64,000 nt of DNA, from positions 62,001-126,000 of the forward strand of contig CAWGJF010000002.1 of assembly GCA_963822905.1 (NCBI GenBank), given 5' to 3'. Positions within the stretch are counted from its first letter, which is position 1. Each line of letters opens with the position of its first letter. Both the position numbers and the translations under genes were made by a program. The stretch is from CAWGJF01 sp963822905 (lineage in GTDB: Bacteria; Bacteroidota; Ignavibacteria; Ignavibacteriales; Ignavibacteriaceae). This document shows positions 33,795 through 43,662 of the stretch, piece after piece. Under the pieces are notes generated by a model, which saw nothing but the letters and a program-made list of their open reading frames with translations, searched no databases and was not told the origin of the DNA.

Positions 33795-35213
33795 TTATTT
33801 GGGAAATTTAATGATAAATGTTGTTCCTTCTCCAACGGTACTATTAACTTTTATATCCCCCTGAAAACTTTTAATAATTCCATAACTAACCCATAAACCA
33901 AGACCAGTTCCTTTCCCTTGAGCTTTTGTAGTGAAAAAGGGTTCAAATATTTTCACCAGATTTTCTTCTGCTATTCCAGGACCGGTATCTGAAAAAGTTA
34001 TAGTAACTTCGTCTTTATCTACAGAAGATTCAGTTATGATTTGTTTTTCTTTATTTTGATTAAACTCACCAAAAGCATCAACCGCATTTAAAAGGATATT
34101 TACAAAAACCTGCTCAAGCTGGTCGGCTACAAGTGGTAGATGCGGAACTTCAGAATTTAATTTAACAATGAAATTAATATCCTTTGCTTTGGTTCCAACT
34201 TTTGTAATTTCAACAGCCTCCTGAATACAATTGTTTATATTGGTCAATTGTAATTCATAATTAGATGGACGCGAAAAATCGACAAGGTCCCTGATAATTT
34301 TAGAAATTCTTGTTATCTGGCTTTTTACAAGACCCAGTTTTTCAATTATGAATGGATCATTTGTATTGCGTTGTGCAACCTGTACAAGAGCAGAAATTGA
34401 CGCAAGAGGGTTTCCCACTTCGTGAGCAACACCTGCTGCAAGTGTTCCAATGCTTTCCATCTTTTGTGTCTGCATCAATTGCTTTTCAAGAGTTCTCTTT
34501 TCACTCAAGTCCCGATGAATTCCAAAATAACCGGTAATTGTGCCTTCGCTATCGATGATTGGAGAAATTAATAGTTGAGTATAAAACGGGTCGCCATTTT
34601 TTTTCTGATCTTCAATTTCACCAAACCACGTTTTACCACTTGAAATTGTTTGCCACATTCTGTCCCAGAATTTTCTTGAATGCTTTCCGCTTCCAAAAAG
34701 TTTTGGATTTTTTCCAACCAGTTCCTGTTTACTGTATCCACTGGATTTAGCTAATGCAGGATTAACATAAATCATTCTGCCATTTAAATCTGTAATCTGA
34801 ATTGGATTAACACTTTGCTCAACAACATTAAAAAAGCGGACAAGGTCTAATTCTTTTGCTTTTTCTCCAGTGATGTCCCTGGCAACTGCTAAAATCATTT
34901 CATCATTTTTATTAACTTCAGAAGCAGACGAAAAAGAGATGTTAACATCCAGATAATTTTTATTTATATAAAAACGGGTATTATGATTCTGTATTGAGTT
35001 TTTCTCAATCGATTCTTTTAAACCTATCATTAGTTTTTCACGATCACAAAGCTCTATAATATCAAAAAAGTTGTACGAATCATGTTCACTACTATCGATC
35101 AGGTTTTTCGCAGATTTATTCATCTGAAGTATTTCCCCCGAAGAGTCCAGGAAGAAATACATTTCAGATAAGTTATCTAAAATTGAAATATTTAATTCTT
35201 TTATGCTTTGCAT
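33795..35213 (-). CDS. Soluble PAS-PAS histidine kinase
   Basis: No membrane segment is visible. Residues 1-115 and about 120-240 are PAS folds; HisKA (about 250-320) carries the His in VAHEVGNPLASISAL, and HATPase (about 350-470) has the N-box ILLNAVDAFGEF and GTGLGLWVSYGI. This His-x-x-Asn-Pro type is the NtrB family. It pairs with the NtrC-type regulator 18 bp downstream. PAS domains of this class often bind heme, flavin or small ligands, but none can be assigned here. Confidence 0.93.
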   Translation of the reverse strand: MQSIKELNISILDNLSEMYFFLDSSGEILQMNKSAKNLIDSSEHDSYNFFDIIELCDREKLMIGLKESIEKNSIQNHNTRFYINKNYLDVNISFSSASEVNKNDEMILAVARDITGEKAKELDLVRFFNVVEQSVNPIQITDLNGRMIYVNPALAKSSGYSKQELVGKNPKLFGSGKHSRKFWDRMWQTISSGKTWFGEIEDQKKNGDPFYTQLLISPIIDSEGTITGYFGIHRDLSEKRTLEKQLMQTQKMESIGTLAAGVAHEVGNPLASISALVQVAQRNTNDPFIIEKLGLVKSQITRISKIIRDLVDFSRPSNYELQLTNINNCIQEAVEITKVGTKAKDINFIVKLNSEVPHLPLVADQLEQVFVNILLNAVDAFGEFNQNKEKQIITESSVDKDEVTITFSDTGPGIAEENLVKIFEPFFTTKAQGKGTGLGLWVSYGIIKSFQGDIKVNSTVGEGTTFIIKFPK

Positions 35214-35298
35214 TTAAAAATTGAAGAACTACTTTTTTTCAGTCTGGATTTGAAGTGTAAATATACTTTACAGAATGATGAAATTCGATGAAAAATTA

Positions 35299-36339
35299 TT
35301 AGCTTAGAAATCCTTTTGCTTTCATTAATTCAGCACATAATATTGCTCCTCCAGCAGCACCTCTAACAGTATTATGTGAGATAACAACAAATTTAAAGTC
35401 AAATACCGAGTCTTTCCGTAACCGGCCGACCGATACCGCCATACCTTTGTCAAGATTACGATGGTATTTGGGTTGAGGAAAATTTTCTTCAGTAAAATAA
35501 TGAACAGGTTTTATAGGCGCTAACGGTAAGTTCAATCGCTGCGGTTCAGATCTAAAATTATTCCACGAATCTATGATTTCTTTTTCACTGGCTTTTCTTT
35601 TCAGTTTTACCTGGATGCATTCTGTATGTCCGTCAGTTACATTTACCCTGTTACATTGTGCACTGATTTTAAAATCGACAAAATCAATTTTTCTATTATT
35701 AACAGATCCCAAAATTTTTAGTGGTTCAATTTCAACTTTTTCTTCTTCACCCCGGATTAACGGGATTACATTATCATCTATATCAAGATTTGCTACCCGT
35801 GGATGACCTGCACCGGAGATCGCCTGCATTGTTGATACATTTAAAATTTCCAAACCAAAATTATCGTGTAATGGTTTCAAAGCAAGCATCATTCCTATAA
35901 CGGAGCAATTTGGATTTGTAACAATACACCCGCCGTTATAATTCTGGATTTTTGTCAGTTCAAGATGATCAGGATTTATTTCAGGAACCAGCAACGGAAC
36001 ATCTTCGTCCATCCTGTGATTTTTTGAATTTGAAATTACTTTATACCCTTTTTCTGCAAATGCAGTTTCAACATCACCTGCAACACTTGAATCAAGTCCC
36101 GAAAAAATAACTTTGGATTGCAAAACAGGTTCACAATTCTGAACCATGATTTCTCCAATCTTCCCGGAAAGTGGAGATGTGAGAAACCAGTCAACGGCAT
36201 ATTTGTATTTATTGCCAGCGGATTTATCAGATGCACATAATTCAGCTATTTCAAACCATGGATGGTCAGTAAGCAATTCAATAAATTTTTGGCCCACACT
36301 TCCGGTTGCACCGAGAATTGCAACTGGTATCTTATTCAT
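35299..36339 (-). CDS. asd: Aspartate-semialdehyde dehydrogenase
   Basis: NAD(P)-binding GATGSVGQ is at residues 10-17, and the catalytic Cys145 is in NPNCSVIG. The SGAGHPRV segment carries a conserved active-site basic residue, and the dimerisation domain has the NRVNVTDGHTE pattern. The sequence matches the longer branch of ASADH found in archaea and yeast rather than E. coli Asd. It reduces aspartyl phosphate to aspartate semialdehyde for lysine, threonine and methionine. It is monocistronic, divergent from the Nit gene, and ends 85 bp from the kinase gene. Confidence 0.94.
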   Translation of the reverse strand: MNKIPVAILGATGSVGQKFIELLTDHPWFEIAELCASDKSAGNKYKYAVDWFLTSPLSGKIGEIMVQNCEPVLQSKVIFSGLDSSVAGDVETAFAEKGYKVISNSKNHRMDEDVPLLVPEINPDHLELTKIQNYNGGCIVTNPNCSVIGMMLALKPLHDNFGLEILNVSTMQAISGAGHPRVANLDIDDNVIPLIRGEEEKVEIEPLKILGSVNNRKIDFVDFKISAQCNRVNVTDGHTECIQVKLKRKASEKEIIDSWNNFRSEPQRLNLPLAPIKPVHYFTEENFPQPKYHRNLDKGMAVSVGRLRKDSVFDFKFVVISHNTVRGAAGGAILCAELMKAKGFLS

Positions 36340-36507
36340 TTTTCTTTCAGGTTGTTTATTTTGGTCGTAAATATAAATAATTAGAAGTCAGAAATCAGCA
36401 GCAAGTTACTGGCTGACATAAACAAATTGATAGTATTTTATTTAGTTAAAAATTGTTTTCAGAAATAAATACTTACTAACTGTTAAAAAATTCTGTTATT
36501 TTTTGAT

Positions 36508-37266
36508 ATGAAAATTGGACTAGTTCAATACAATCCCGTTTGGGAAAATAAAGAAGCAAACAAAAAAAAAATCACAGAATTAATTTCTGATTTAAAAGAT
36601 ATCAATCTGTTTGTTTTTCCTGAAATGTCTCTCACAGGATTTACAATGAATTCAGAAAAATTCGCTGAAGGAATTCAGGGAGACAGCTACAGGTTCTTTG
36701 CTGAGATAGCAAACACGAGAAACACAAATATTATAGCCGGAGTTATTGAACGAAAGAAGAACCGGATTTACAATACGGCTATCCATATTAATACAAATGG
36801 TAGATTAGAAAAATTGTATAGGAAAATTCATCCTTTTTCTTATTCAACAGAAGATGAAAATTATGATGCTGGAAGTAGACCAGCAATTGGAAAAATAAAA
36901 AATTGGAAATTCGGTTTTACGATTTGTTATGATCTTCGATTTCCCGAGCTGTACAGAAAATATGGAAAAAAGAGAGTCCATTTTATTATAAATATTGCAA
37001 ACTGGCCTGATACCAGGATTGAACATTGGAGGACATTATTAAAAGCGCGCGCAATTGAAAATCAGTGTTATATACTCGGTGTGAATAGAGTAGGGGATGA
37101 TCCGAAATTACATTATTCGGGTTTCAGCGGAGTGTTCGATCCAATGGGAAAAGAAATTATAACTTCAGAAAATGAAGAAAAAATTATTGTCACCGAACTC
37201 GATAAAGATTATGTTAGACAGGTGAGAGAGAAATTTCCATTCCTTGATGATATGAAAATGATTTAA
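36508..37266 (+). CDS. Nit2-like carbon-nitrogen hydrolase (omega-amidase type)
   Basis: At 252 residues it is one nitrilase-fold domain with the Glu39-Lys106-Cys140 triad: FPEMSLTGF, LYRKIHPF and TICYDLRFPELYR. FPELYR after Cys is the branch signature of Nit2/omega-amidase, which hydrolyses alpha-ketoglutaramate and ketosuccinamate formed in transamination. It is alone on its strand, with no nearby transaminase, so the physiological amide is inferred from family only. No clear Shine-Dalgarno is seen before the ATG. Confidence 0.9.
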   Translation: MKIGLVQYNPVWENKEANKKKITELISDLKDINLFVFPEMSLTGFTMNSEKFAEGIQGDSYRFFAEIANTRNTNIIAGVIERKKNRIYNTAIHINTNGRLEKLYRKIHPFSYSTEDENYDAGSRPAIGKIKNWKFGFTICYDLRFPELYRKYGKKRVHFIINIANWPDTRIEHWRTLLKARAIENQCYILGVNRVGDDPKLHYSGFSGVFDPMGKEIITSENEEKIIVTELDKDYVRQVREKFPFLDDMKMI

Positions 37267-37330
37267 AAAACAAATTTCATCCAATTCTAAGGATGACATT
37301 TATAATTTTAAAAGAAAAATAATATAAAAA

Positions 37331-37362
37331 AACTGCCGAACCTTTTTTATGGTCCGGCAGTT
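37331..37362. terminator. Bidirectional terminator between nit2-like gene and katG
   Basis: AACTGCCGAACC pairs with GGTCCGGCAGTT with one mismatch around loop TTTTTTAT. Leftward it is followed by a seven-T tract, so it terminates katG (stop at 37389). In the other direction it follows the amidase gene by 65 bp. Confidence 0.85.
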
Positions 37363-37388
37363 GAATAGTCTCAGTTTGCTTTATTAAA

Positions 37389-39587
37389 CTATGATTTTGC
37401 AAGATCAAAACGATCCGCGTTCATCACCTTATTCCATGCTTCAACAAAGTCGGTCACAAATTTTTCTTTGGAATCTTTGCATCCATAAACTTCAGCAAGT
37501 GCGCGAAGTTCTGAATTGGAACCGAAGATGAGGTCTACACGTGTACCTGTCCATTTAATTGTACCTGTTTTACGGTCACGACCTTCAAACGCTTCTCCGG
37601 AATCTAAAGTTGATTTCCATTCAGTATTCGGATCGAGCAGGTTTATGAAGAAGTCATTTGTGAGAGTGTCTTTGCGTTTAGTAAAAACGCCGTGTTTAGA
37701 TCCATCATAGTTTGTGTTAAGAACACGCATACCGCCGAGGAGAACAGTCATCTCGGGTGCAGTAAGTGTTAAAAATTGTGCTTTGTCAATAAGTATTTCT
37801 TCTGCAGTTGCACTATAACCTTTCTTCTTCCTCAAATAATTGCGGAATCCATCTCCAACAGGTTCAAGAACACCAAATGAATCAACATCAGTTTGTTCCT
37901 GCAATGCGTCGCCTCGTCCCGGAGTGAAAGGCACTTTAACATTGAAACCTGCATTCTTCGCAGCTTTCTCAACTGCTGCGCATCCGCCAAGAACAATTAA
38001 ATCAGCAAGAGAAACTTTCTTACTTTTAGACTTATCGTTGAACTCATTTTGGATTTTTTTAAGATTCTTTAGTACTTTTTCCAGTTGTGCCGGGTTGTTA
38101 ACTTCCCAATCCTTTTGTGGTGCAAGTTGAATTCGAGCACCATTCGCACCGCCGCGTTTATCGGAGCCACGAAAGGTCGATGCCGAAGCCCATGCAGTAG
38201 ATACCAGTTGAGATACTGACAAACGTGAATTAAGAATTTTATTCTTCAGTGCAGTGATATCTTTACTTGTAATTTTACTCTTTCCAGTCGTAACAGGATC
38301 CTGCCATATCAAGTCTTCATTCGGCACTTCGGAACCTAAATAACGAGAACGTGGACCCATATCACGGTGAGTCAACTTAAACCACGCACGTGCGAAAGCA
38401 TCTGCAAATTCATCAGGGTTTTCATAAAAACGTCTTGAAATTTTTTCATAAGCCGGATCGAACCTCAAAGAAAGATCCGTAGTAAGCATCGTTGGTAAAT
38501 GTTTTTTTGATGTATCAGCAGCATCCGGAATTGTATTGGAAGCATTCTTGGCAACCCACTGTTTTGCACCAGCCGGGCTTGTTGTTAATTCCCATTCATA
38601 ATTGAAAAGATTCTCGAAGAAGTTGTTGCTCCATTTTGTTGGTGTTGTAGTCCAGGTAACTTCAGGACCACCACCAATTGTGTCACCGCCTTTACCCTTA
38701 CCAAAACTACTGGTCCAGCCGAGTCCCTGCTCTTCAATGCTTGCTGCGGCAGGTTCCGGGCCCTGGTATTTAGATGGATCGGCTGCACCATGTGCTTTGC
38801 CGAAGGTGTGTCCGCCTGCAATCAATGCTACGGTTTCTTCGTCATTCATAGCCATACGCCCAAAAGTTTCGCGAATGTCTATAGCTGCTAAAAGCGGATC
38901 AGGATTTCCGTTTGGACCTTCAGGATTGACATATATCAAACCCATCTGAACTGCAGCAAGAGGATTTTCAAGATCACGTTCACCAGTATAACGCTTGTCT
39001 TCCAGCCATTGACCTTCAGATCCCCAATAGATATCTTCCAGAGGTTCCCAAACATCCTCACGTCCGCCGCCGAAACCAAAAGTCTTAAATCCCATTGACT
39101 CAAGTGCACAGTTGCCTGTGAGTATCATCAGGTCTGCCCAGGAAATTTTCTTTCCGTATTTTTGTTTGATCGGCCAGAGTAACCTGCGAGCTTTATCGAG
39201 GTTCACATTGTCAGGCCAACTGCTGAGCGGTTCAAAACGCTGTGATCCTGTACCACCACCACCACGACCATCTGAAATGCGGTATGTACCTGCACTGTGC
39301 CAGGCCATACGAATGAATAAAGGTCCGTAATGACCGAAGTCTGCAGGCCACCAATCCTGGGAATCTGTCATTAGTTTGTAAAGATCTTTTTTTACGGCTT
39401 TCAGATCAAGTTTTTTGAATTCTTTAGAGTAGTTGAACTTCTCTCCCATCGGGTTGGATTTGGAAGAGTGCTGACGGAGTATGTTTAAATTTAATTTGTT
39501 CGGCCACCAGTCACGATTTGTTGTTCCGCCACCTCCGGCATGCTTTAGTGTGCCGGTAGTAAAAGGACACTTGTTATCTTCATTCAT
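37389..39587 (-). CDS. katG: Catalase-peroxidase
   Basis: Both halves of the KatG fold are present in 732 residues. The N-terminal active site has Arg93, Trp96 and His97 in FIRMAWHSAGTYR, the proximal His is in GGHTFGKAHG, and the Tyr of the Met-Tyr-Trp adduct is in YVNPEGPNG. It converts hydrogen peroxide to water and oxygen. The ATG at 39587 is preceded by GGAGAAAA. Divergent transcription from oxyR with a 254-bp intergenic region fits peroxide-inducible control. Confidence 0.98.
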   Translation of the reverse strand: MNEDNKCPFTTGTLKHAGGGGTTNRDWWPNKLNLNILRQHSSKSNPMGEKFNYSKEFKKLDLKAVKKDLYKLMTDSQDWWPADFGHYGPLFIRMAWHSAGTYRISDGRGGGGTGSQRFEPLSSWPDNVNLDKARRLLWPIKQKYGKKISWADLMILTGNCALESMGFKTFGFGGGREDVWEPLEDIYWGSEGQWLEDKRYTGERDLENPLAAVQMGLIYVNPEGPNGNPDPLLAAIDIRETFGRMAMNDEETVALIAGGHTFGKAHGAADPSKYQGPEPAAASIEEQGLGWTSSFGKGKGGDTIGGGPEVTWTTTPTKWSNNFFENLFNYEWELTTSPAGAKQWVAKNASNTIPDAADTSKKHLPTMLTTDLSLRFDPAYEKISRRFYENPDEFADAFARAWFKLTHRDMGPRSRYLGSEVPNEDLIWQDPVTTGKSKITSKDITALKNKILNSRLSVSQLVSTAWASASTFRGSDKRGGANGARIQLAPQKDWEVNNPAQLEKVLKNLKKIQNEFNDKSKSKKVSLADLIVLGGCAAVEKAAKNAGFNVKVPFTPGRGDALQEQTDVDSFGVLEPVGDGFRNYLRKKKGYSATAEEILIDKAQFLTLTAPEMTVLLGGMRVLNTNYDGSKHGVFTKRKDTLTNDFFINLLDPNTEWKSTLDSGEAFEGRDRKTGTIKWTGTRVDLIFGSNSELRALAEVYGCKDSKEKFVTDFVEAWNKVMNADRFDLAKS

Positions 39588-39780
39588 AAAATTTTCTCCT
39601 TTTTTTGTTGATAAAAATTAAACTTCTTTTATTTTGACAAATTGACACTCCAATAATTACCAAAAGAATATTACTGACTAAATATATAAACGATAAATTC
39701 GTGACTGTTTTGATTTTATTTGTTCCAGGTTGTCTATCAAATAATCTCCTGATTTTTAGATTTCTAATATAAAGATTAGT

Positions 39781-39803
39781 AATTTGATGTTATAAATCAA
39801 ATT
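39781..39803. promoter_or_regulatory. Inverted repeat, candidate OxyR operator
   Basis: AATTTGAT (39781-39788) and ATCAAATT (39796-39803) form perfect 8-bp arms with a 7-nt spacer in the katG-oxyR gap, 38 bp before oxyR. The TTGAT ... ATCAA core resembles LysR-type boxes. A full E. coli-type OxyR box of four ATAG half-sites was not seen. Confidence 0.5.
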
Positions 39804-39841
39804 GATAATTTCTATATTATTATAAACAAAATTTATACAAT

Positions 39842-40783
39842 ATGACAATAACACAGCTGGAATATGTTTTAGCTCTAAATTCTTTCGGAAGCTTTTCAGA
39901 AGCAGCTGCTAAATGCTTCGTTACTCAACCGACATTAAGCATGCAAATTCAAAAACTCGAATCAGAGCTGGATGTTATTATTTTTAAAAGGGATAAGTTC
40001 CCGATCATACCGACGGATATTGGATTAAAGATTATTGAGCAGGCAAAACAAATTATTAAAGAAAAAGAAAAACTAAATGTACTCATCCAGATTGAGAAAG
40101 ATGAACTAGTCGGGTCATTTAAAGTTGCAATCATTCCAACAATATCCTCGTACCTTTTACCAATGTTCCTGAGTAATTTTATGAGCAAGTACCCGGATAT
40201 AGAATTAATAATTGATGAAGTTACAACGAGTGAAGTAATTTCCGGTTTAGGAAAAGGATATTACGATATTGGTATTATCGCATTACGTTCAACAATCGGA
40301 AATATGAAAACAGAAAGACTTTATTATGAACCATTTGTTGCATTTGTTCCTTCGGATCATAAACTTATGAAAAAATCAAAAGTCAACCAGGATGATTTAA
40401 ATGTAAATGATTTTTTGCTGCTAAAAGAAGGTCATTGTTTAAGAGACCAGGCTTTGTCTATATGCAAGACTTCGGAAAATAATTGGGTTGAAAAAAATAA
40501 TAAAGTAATTTTTGAAAGTGGAAATTTAGAAACTCTCATTAAATTAGTAGAACAAAAATTTGGAATGACTTTACTTCCTTATCTCGCGGTAAAGTATATC
40601 AGGGAAAAGAAAAAATTAAACCAGATAAAAGAATTCAGTGATCCGGTTCCTAAAAGAGAAATTGGTTTTATTTATTCAAATACATTTATCAAGATGCATT
40701 TCCTTGATGCGATAAGAGAAGAAATATTAAAAGTAATTCCTGAAGAATTCAAACAAAACAAAAAAGGATTGGTAATTCATTAA
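39842..40783 (+). CDS. oxyR: OxyR, LysR-type peroxide sensor
   Basis: An N-terminal winged HTH (1-60; TITQLEYVLALNSFGSFSEAA) is followed by the LysR effector domain. The two redox cysteines fall at residues 199 and 208 in GHCLRDQALSIC, the same numbers and spacing as in E. coli OxyR, so disulfide switching is very likely. It lies divergent to katG. The thioesterase gene menI starts 1 bp after its stop (TAAAATG), which makes the two a transcription unit. No clear Shine-Dalgarno precedes the ATG. Confidence 0.95.
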   Translation: MTITQLEYVLALNSFGSFSEAAAKCFVTQPTLSMQIQKLESELDVIIFKRDKFPIIPTDIGLKIIEQAKQIIKEKEKLNVLIQIEKDELVGSFKVAIIPTISSYLLPMFLSNFMSKYPDIELIIDEVTTSEVISGLGKGYYDIGIIALRSTIGNMKTERLYYEPFVAFVPSDHKLMKKSKVNQDDLNVNDFLLLKEGHCLRDQALSICKTSENNWVEKNNKVIFESGNLETLIKLVEQKFGMTLLPYLAVKYIREKKKLNQIKEFSDPVPKREIGFIYSNTFIKMHFLDAIREEILKVIPEEFKQNKKGLVIH

Positions 40784-40784
40784 A

Positions 40785-41183
40785 ATGATAACAGTTAAAA
40801 GAAAAATACAATTTCATCATTGCGATCCCGCAGGAATAATGTTTTACTCAAGAATATTTGATTTTTGTCATTCAGCATACGAAGAATTAATAAACCAAGT
40901 TAAGCTTGAAGAAGATTACTGGCATAATCAAAAATTTGTTGTTCCTATAGTTAAAACCGAAGCACAATATTTAAATCCCTTAAGCTATGATGAGGAAATT
41001 ACAATTGAACTTTCTGTAAGCAGCATACGGAATTCAGGTTTTGAACTAAGTTATAAATGTATAAATGAGGATGATGAAACCTGTGCATTAGTAAAAACAG
41101 TTCATGTTTTTATTGATGCGGAAACGTGGGAGAAGATTGAGATTGATCCGCTAGTAAAATCTGAATTAGAAAAACATACTTAA
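40785..41183 (+). CDS. menI: Hotdog acyl-CoA thioesterase, likely DHNA-CoA thioesterase
   Basis: At 132 residues it is a 4-hydroxybenzoyl-CoA thioesterase-type hotdog. The catalytic Asp14 lies in FHHCDPAGIMFY, followed by FDFCHSAYEEL. This motif is known from 4HBT and from DHNA-CoA hydrolases. Placement beside menE, menC, menA and menB suggests it releases 1,4-dihydroxy-2-naphthoate from the MenB product. The symbol is therefore a context call. It is translated right behind oxyR and its stop overlaps that of convergent menE by 3 bp. Confidence 0.75.
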   Translation: MITVKRKIQFHHCDPAGIMFYSRIFDFCHSAYEELINQVKLEEDYWHNQKFVVPIVKTEAQYLNPLSYDEEITIELSVSSIRNSGFELSYKCINEDDETCALVKTVHVFIDAETWEKIEIDPLVKSELEKHT

Positions 41184-42622
41184 CCTTTTTCATACTTTTC
41201 TTTTAATATATTCCTGTCAATCTTTCCCAATTCATTTCTTGGAATAGAATTTTCAAAGAATATTTTATTTGGGATTTTATAACTAGCTAAAAACTTTTTA
41301 AGATAAATAATTATTTGATCTTCATTTAAACTTGGCAGGTTATTTTTCTTTACAATTACAGCAGCAGGAATTTGTCCCCATTCTTCATCCTTTAAAGCAA
41401 ACACAATTGCATCAGAAATCTCAGGATGTGCAAGTAAAAGTTCTTCGATTTCATTTGGATTAATATTTTCTCCTCCACTTATAATTAGGTCAGTTCTTCT
41501 TGTTTCAAGGAATAAATATCCATCATTATCAAGCCAACCAATATCTTCTGTATAATACCATCCATCAATTAATTTTTTCTGAGTTTCATTTACATTGTAT
41601 AAATATTCTTTGAAGAGAGCAGGGGATTGAATTACAATTTCTCCAGTTTGCTTAGTCGGGCAAGAGCTCCCGTTCTTTCCAATAATCTTTATTCTGTTTG
41701 GGTTAAAGACTTTCCCAACAGAATCCAACTTCATTTTTATTTCAATTGTATCAATTGCTGAAATCAAAGAAGCAGTTTCAGTTGAGCCGTATACTTTTAT
41801 TATTTGCCAGTTATTTCTTAATGCTTCTTCCGTTTGATTTTTTGTGATTACTCCACCGCCGATTAAAACTTTTATCAGTTCTTTATTTGGTTTAATACCA
41901 GATTCAATTAATCTTTTTAATTGTGTTGGAACTAGCGAGCAATGTGTTGGTGAAAATTTTTGAATAGACTCAGCTATTGAAGCAGTTTTTAATGAATCAG
42001 GAATAATAATCGAACAGCCAAACAATAAACTTCTTGTTAAAATTGAAAAACCACCGATGTGGTAAAAAGGTAGACTTGCAAGCCATTTGCTTTCATTTGA
42101 TTGCTCAAGAATTTGATTTGAGATAACAGCACTTTGAAATAAACTTTGAAATGAATGCGCAACTGCTTTTGGTTTTCCTGATGAACCGGATGTAAAAATT
42201 ATTAGCGCAGTATCCTCTTCAAGAATAGGCGACGAAAATGATTCTGATTCGTTTAAAACATCTGGGAGATGTAAAATGTTAGTTTCTACTAAATCTATCT
42301 CTGGATCTACAATTACATTTTTGCATTTGGCAAATTTGATTTGTTCATCCAATCCTGATTCAGTGAGTCTTGCATTCAGCACAACCGGTATAGCATTAAT
42401 TTTCCAGAGCGAAATTATAATTTTAATAAACTGAATTGAGTTTTTATAGATAACAGCAATCTTGTCTGATCCTTTTATTCCTCTATTAGTAAAATATCCA
42501 GCTAGCAAATCAGTTTCTTTCTTTAGTTGTGAATAGGAGAGGTTTTGGGAAGATGAAATAATAACTGGCTGATCAGGGGGTTGAGTTTTTAAAATAAAAG
42601 AATCAATTGAAGGAGTTTTCAT
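41180..42622 (-). CDS. menE: o-Succinylbenzoate-CoA ligase
   Basis: The ANL-superfamily adenylating enzyme has the A3 loop TSGSSGKPKAVAHS, A5 YGSTETAS, A7 YTEDIGWLDNDGYL and the C-terminal lysine region NELGKIDRN. The length of 480 suits MenE. It activates o-succinylbenzoate to its CoA ester. The last gene of the leftward menB-A-C-E unit, it overlaps the menC stop by 4 bp and meets menI tail to tail. Confidence 0.93.
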   Translation of the reverse strand: MKTPSIDSFILKTQPPDQPVIISSSQNLSYSQLKKETDLLAGYFTNRGIKGSDKIAVIYKNSIQFIKIIISLWKINAIPVVLNARLTESGLDEQIKFAKCKNVIVDPEIDLVETNILHLPDVLNESESFSSPILEEDTALIIFTSGSSGKPKAVAHSFQSLFQSAVISNQILEQSNESKWLASLPFYHIGGFSILTRSLLFGCSIIIPDSLKTASIAESIQKFSPTHCSLVPTQLKRLIESGIKPNKELIKVLIGGGVITKNQTEEALRNNWQIIKVYGSTETASLISAIDTIEIKMKLDSVGKVFNPNRIKIIGKNGSSCPTKQTGEIVIQSPALFKEYLYNVNETQKKLIDGWYYTEDIGWLDNDGYLFLETRRTDLIISGGENINPNEIEELLLAHPEISDAIVFALKDEEWGQIPAAVIVKKNNLPSLNEDQIIIYLKKFLASYKIPNKIFFENSIPRNELGKIDRNILKEKYEKG

Positions 42623-43662
42623 AATCCTGAAAAAGTAATTTTTCCATCAATAACTTTTAACTTTTCAGAGAAGAAATCATTCACAAAATATTCTCCGACG
42701 GACAATCCATGGGCAACATCTTTATTAATAGTTGAAGCAGCTATTAAAGCATTTACTCTTCCAATTGCTGATTCAAAGCTTGATGAAACAACGGTTTGAA
42801 TATTTTTTGTTTCAGCCAGCTTAATTATTTCAAGTGAATTTAATAAACCGCCGAGCATCATCGGTTTAATAATTAAATATTTTACGGTACCACTTTCCAC
42901 AAACTCTTTTGCATCATTTAAGCTCCTGATCGATTCATCAACAGCAAGAGAAACGCTTGTAGATTCAGAAAGTTTTATGAAATCATTTAAGTTATTGACA
43001 GGTTGCTCAGCATATTCAAGATTAAATTTTTCCAGTTGCTTTAAATAATCTGATGCCTCAATAAGATTCCATTTACCATTTATATCAATTCGTAATCGTA
43101 TATCATTGCCAACTGCATTTCTAATTTCGGTAATACATTTATAATCTTCTTTAAATCCTCCAGCATCTTTAGCTCGACCGGATTTAATTTTTATAGTTTT
43201 GAATCCTTTTTTGACTAAATCATTCGCTCTCTTCACAGAATTCTTTTCTGATTCAAATCCTATAACACCGTTCACATTTATGGAATTATTAATATTGATC
43301 CCAAGTAATTTATCTAAGCTGATTTTCTTTTCTTTACAAATTAAATTTAGAAGTGCCTGTTCAAGTCCATGATGCAGAGCGGGAAGTCCATCATACTTAA
43401 GTAATGTTTCATTTATGCTTTCGACAAGCAGATCGAAGTTAATTTTAATCTTCAGGTCAAAATCCTTTAAAGCATTATCTGTTTCTTCATAAGTTTCAGA
43501 ACCAAACTCTGAAAATGGTGAAGCATCGCCAATTCCTTCTGCTGATTCAGACTTTAGTTTTATTATAAATCCTTTTCTTTCATTGAATTTGGTTTTTGCA
43601 GTTGAGAATGATGAGTTGAGCTTTAAAGTGTAGGGAAAATATTCCAGTTCAATCTTATTCAT
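42619..43662 (-). CDS. menC: o-Succinylbenzoate synthase
   Basis: It has an enolase-superfamily barrel. The catalytic pair and metal ligands appear in FKTIKIKSG (Lys), RIDINGKW (Asp), EYAEQP (Glu), AVDES (Asp) and IIKPMMLGG (Lys). Length is 347 residues. It dehydrates SHCHC to o-succinylbenzoate. The start overlaps the stop of menA by 4 bp and the stop overlaps menE, as in a coupled operon. Confidence 0.94.
   Translation of the reverse strand: MNKIELEYFPYTLKLNSSFSTAKTKFNERKGFIIKLKSESAEGIGDASPFSEFGSETYEETDNALKDFDLKIKINFDLLVESINETLLKYDGLPALHHGLEQALLNLICKEKKISLDKLLGININNSINVNGVIGFESEKNSVKRANDLVKKGFKTIKIKSGRAKDAGGFKEDYKCITEIRNAVGNDIRLRIDINGKWNLIEASDYLKQLEKFNLEYAEQPVNNLNDFIKLSESTSVSLAVDESIRSLNDAKEFVESGTVKYLIIKPMMLGGLLNSLEIIKLAETKNIQTVVSSSFESAIGRVNALIAASTINKDVAHGLSVGEYFVNDFFSEKLKVIDGKITFSGL

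Noticed and set aside
39588..39841. Classical four-half-site OxyR box
   Set aside because: No ATAGNT spacing of the E. coli type was found; only the inverted repeat at 39781-39803 is listed.
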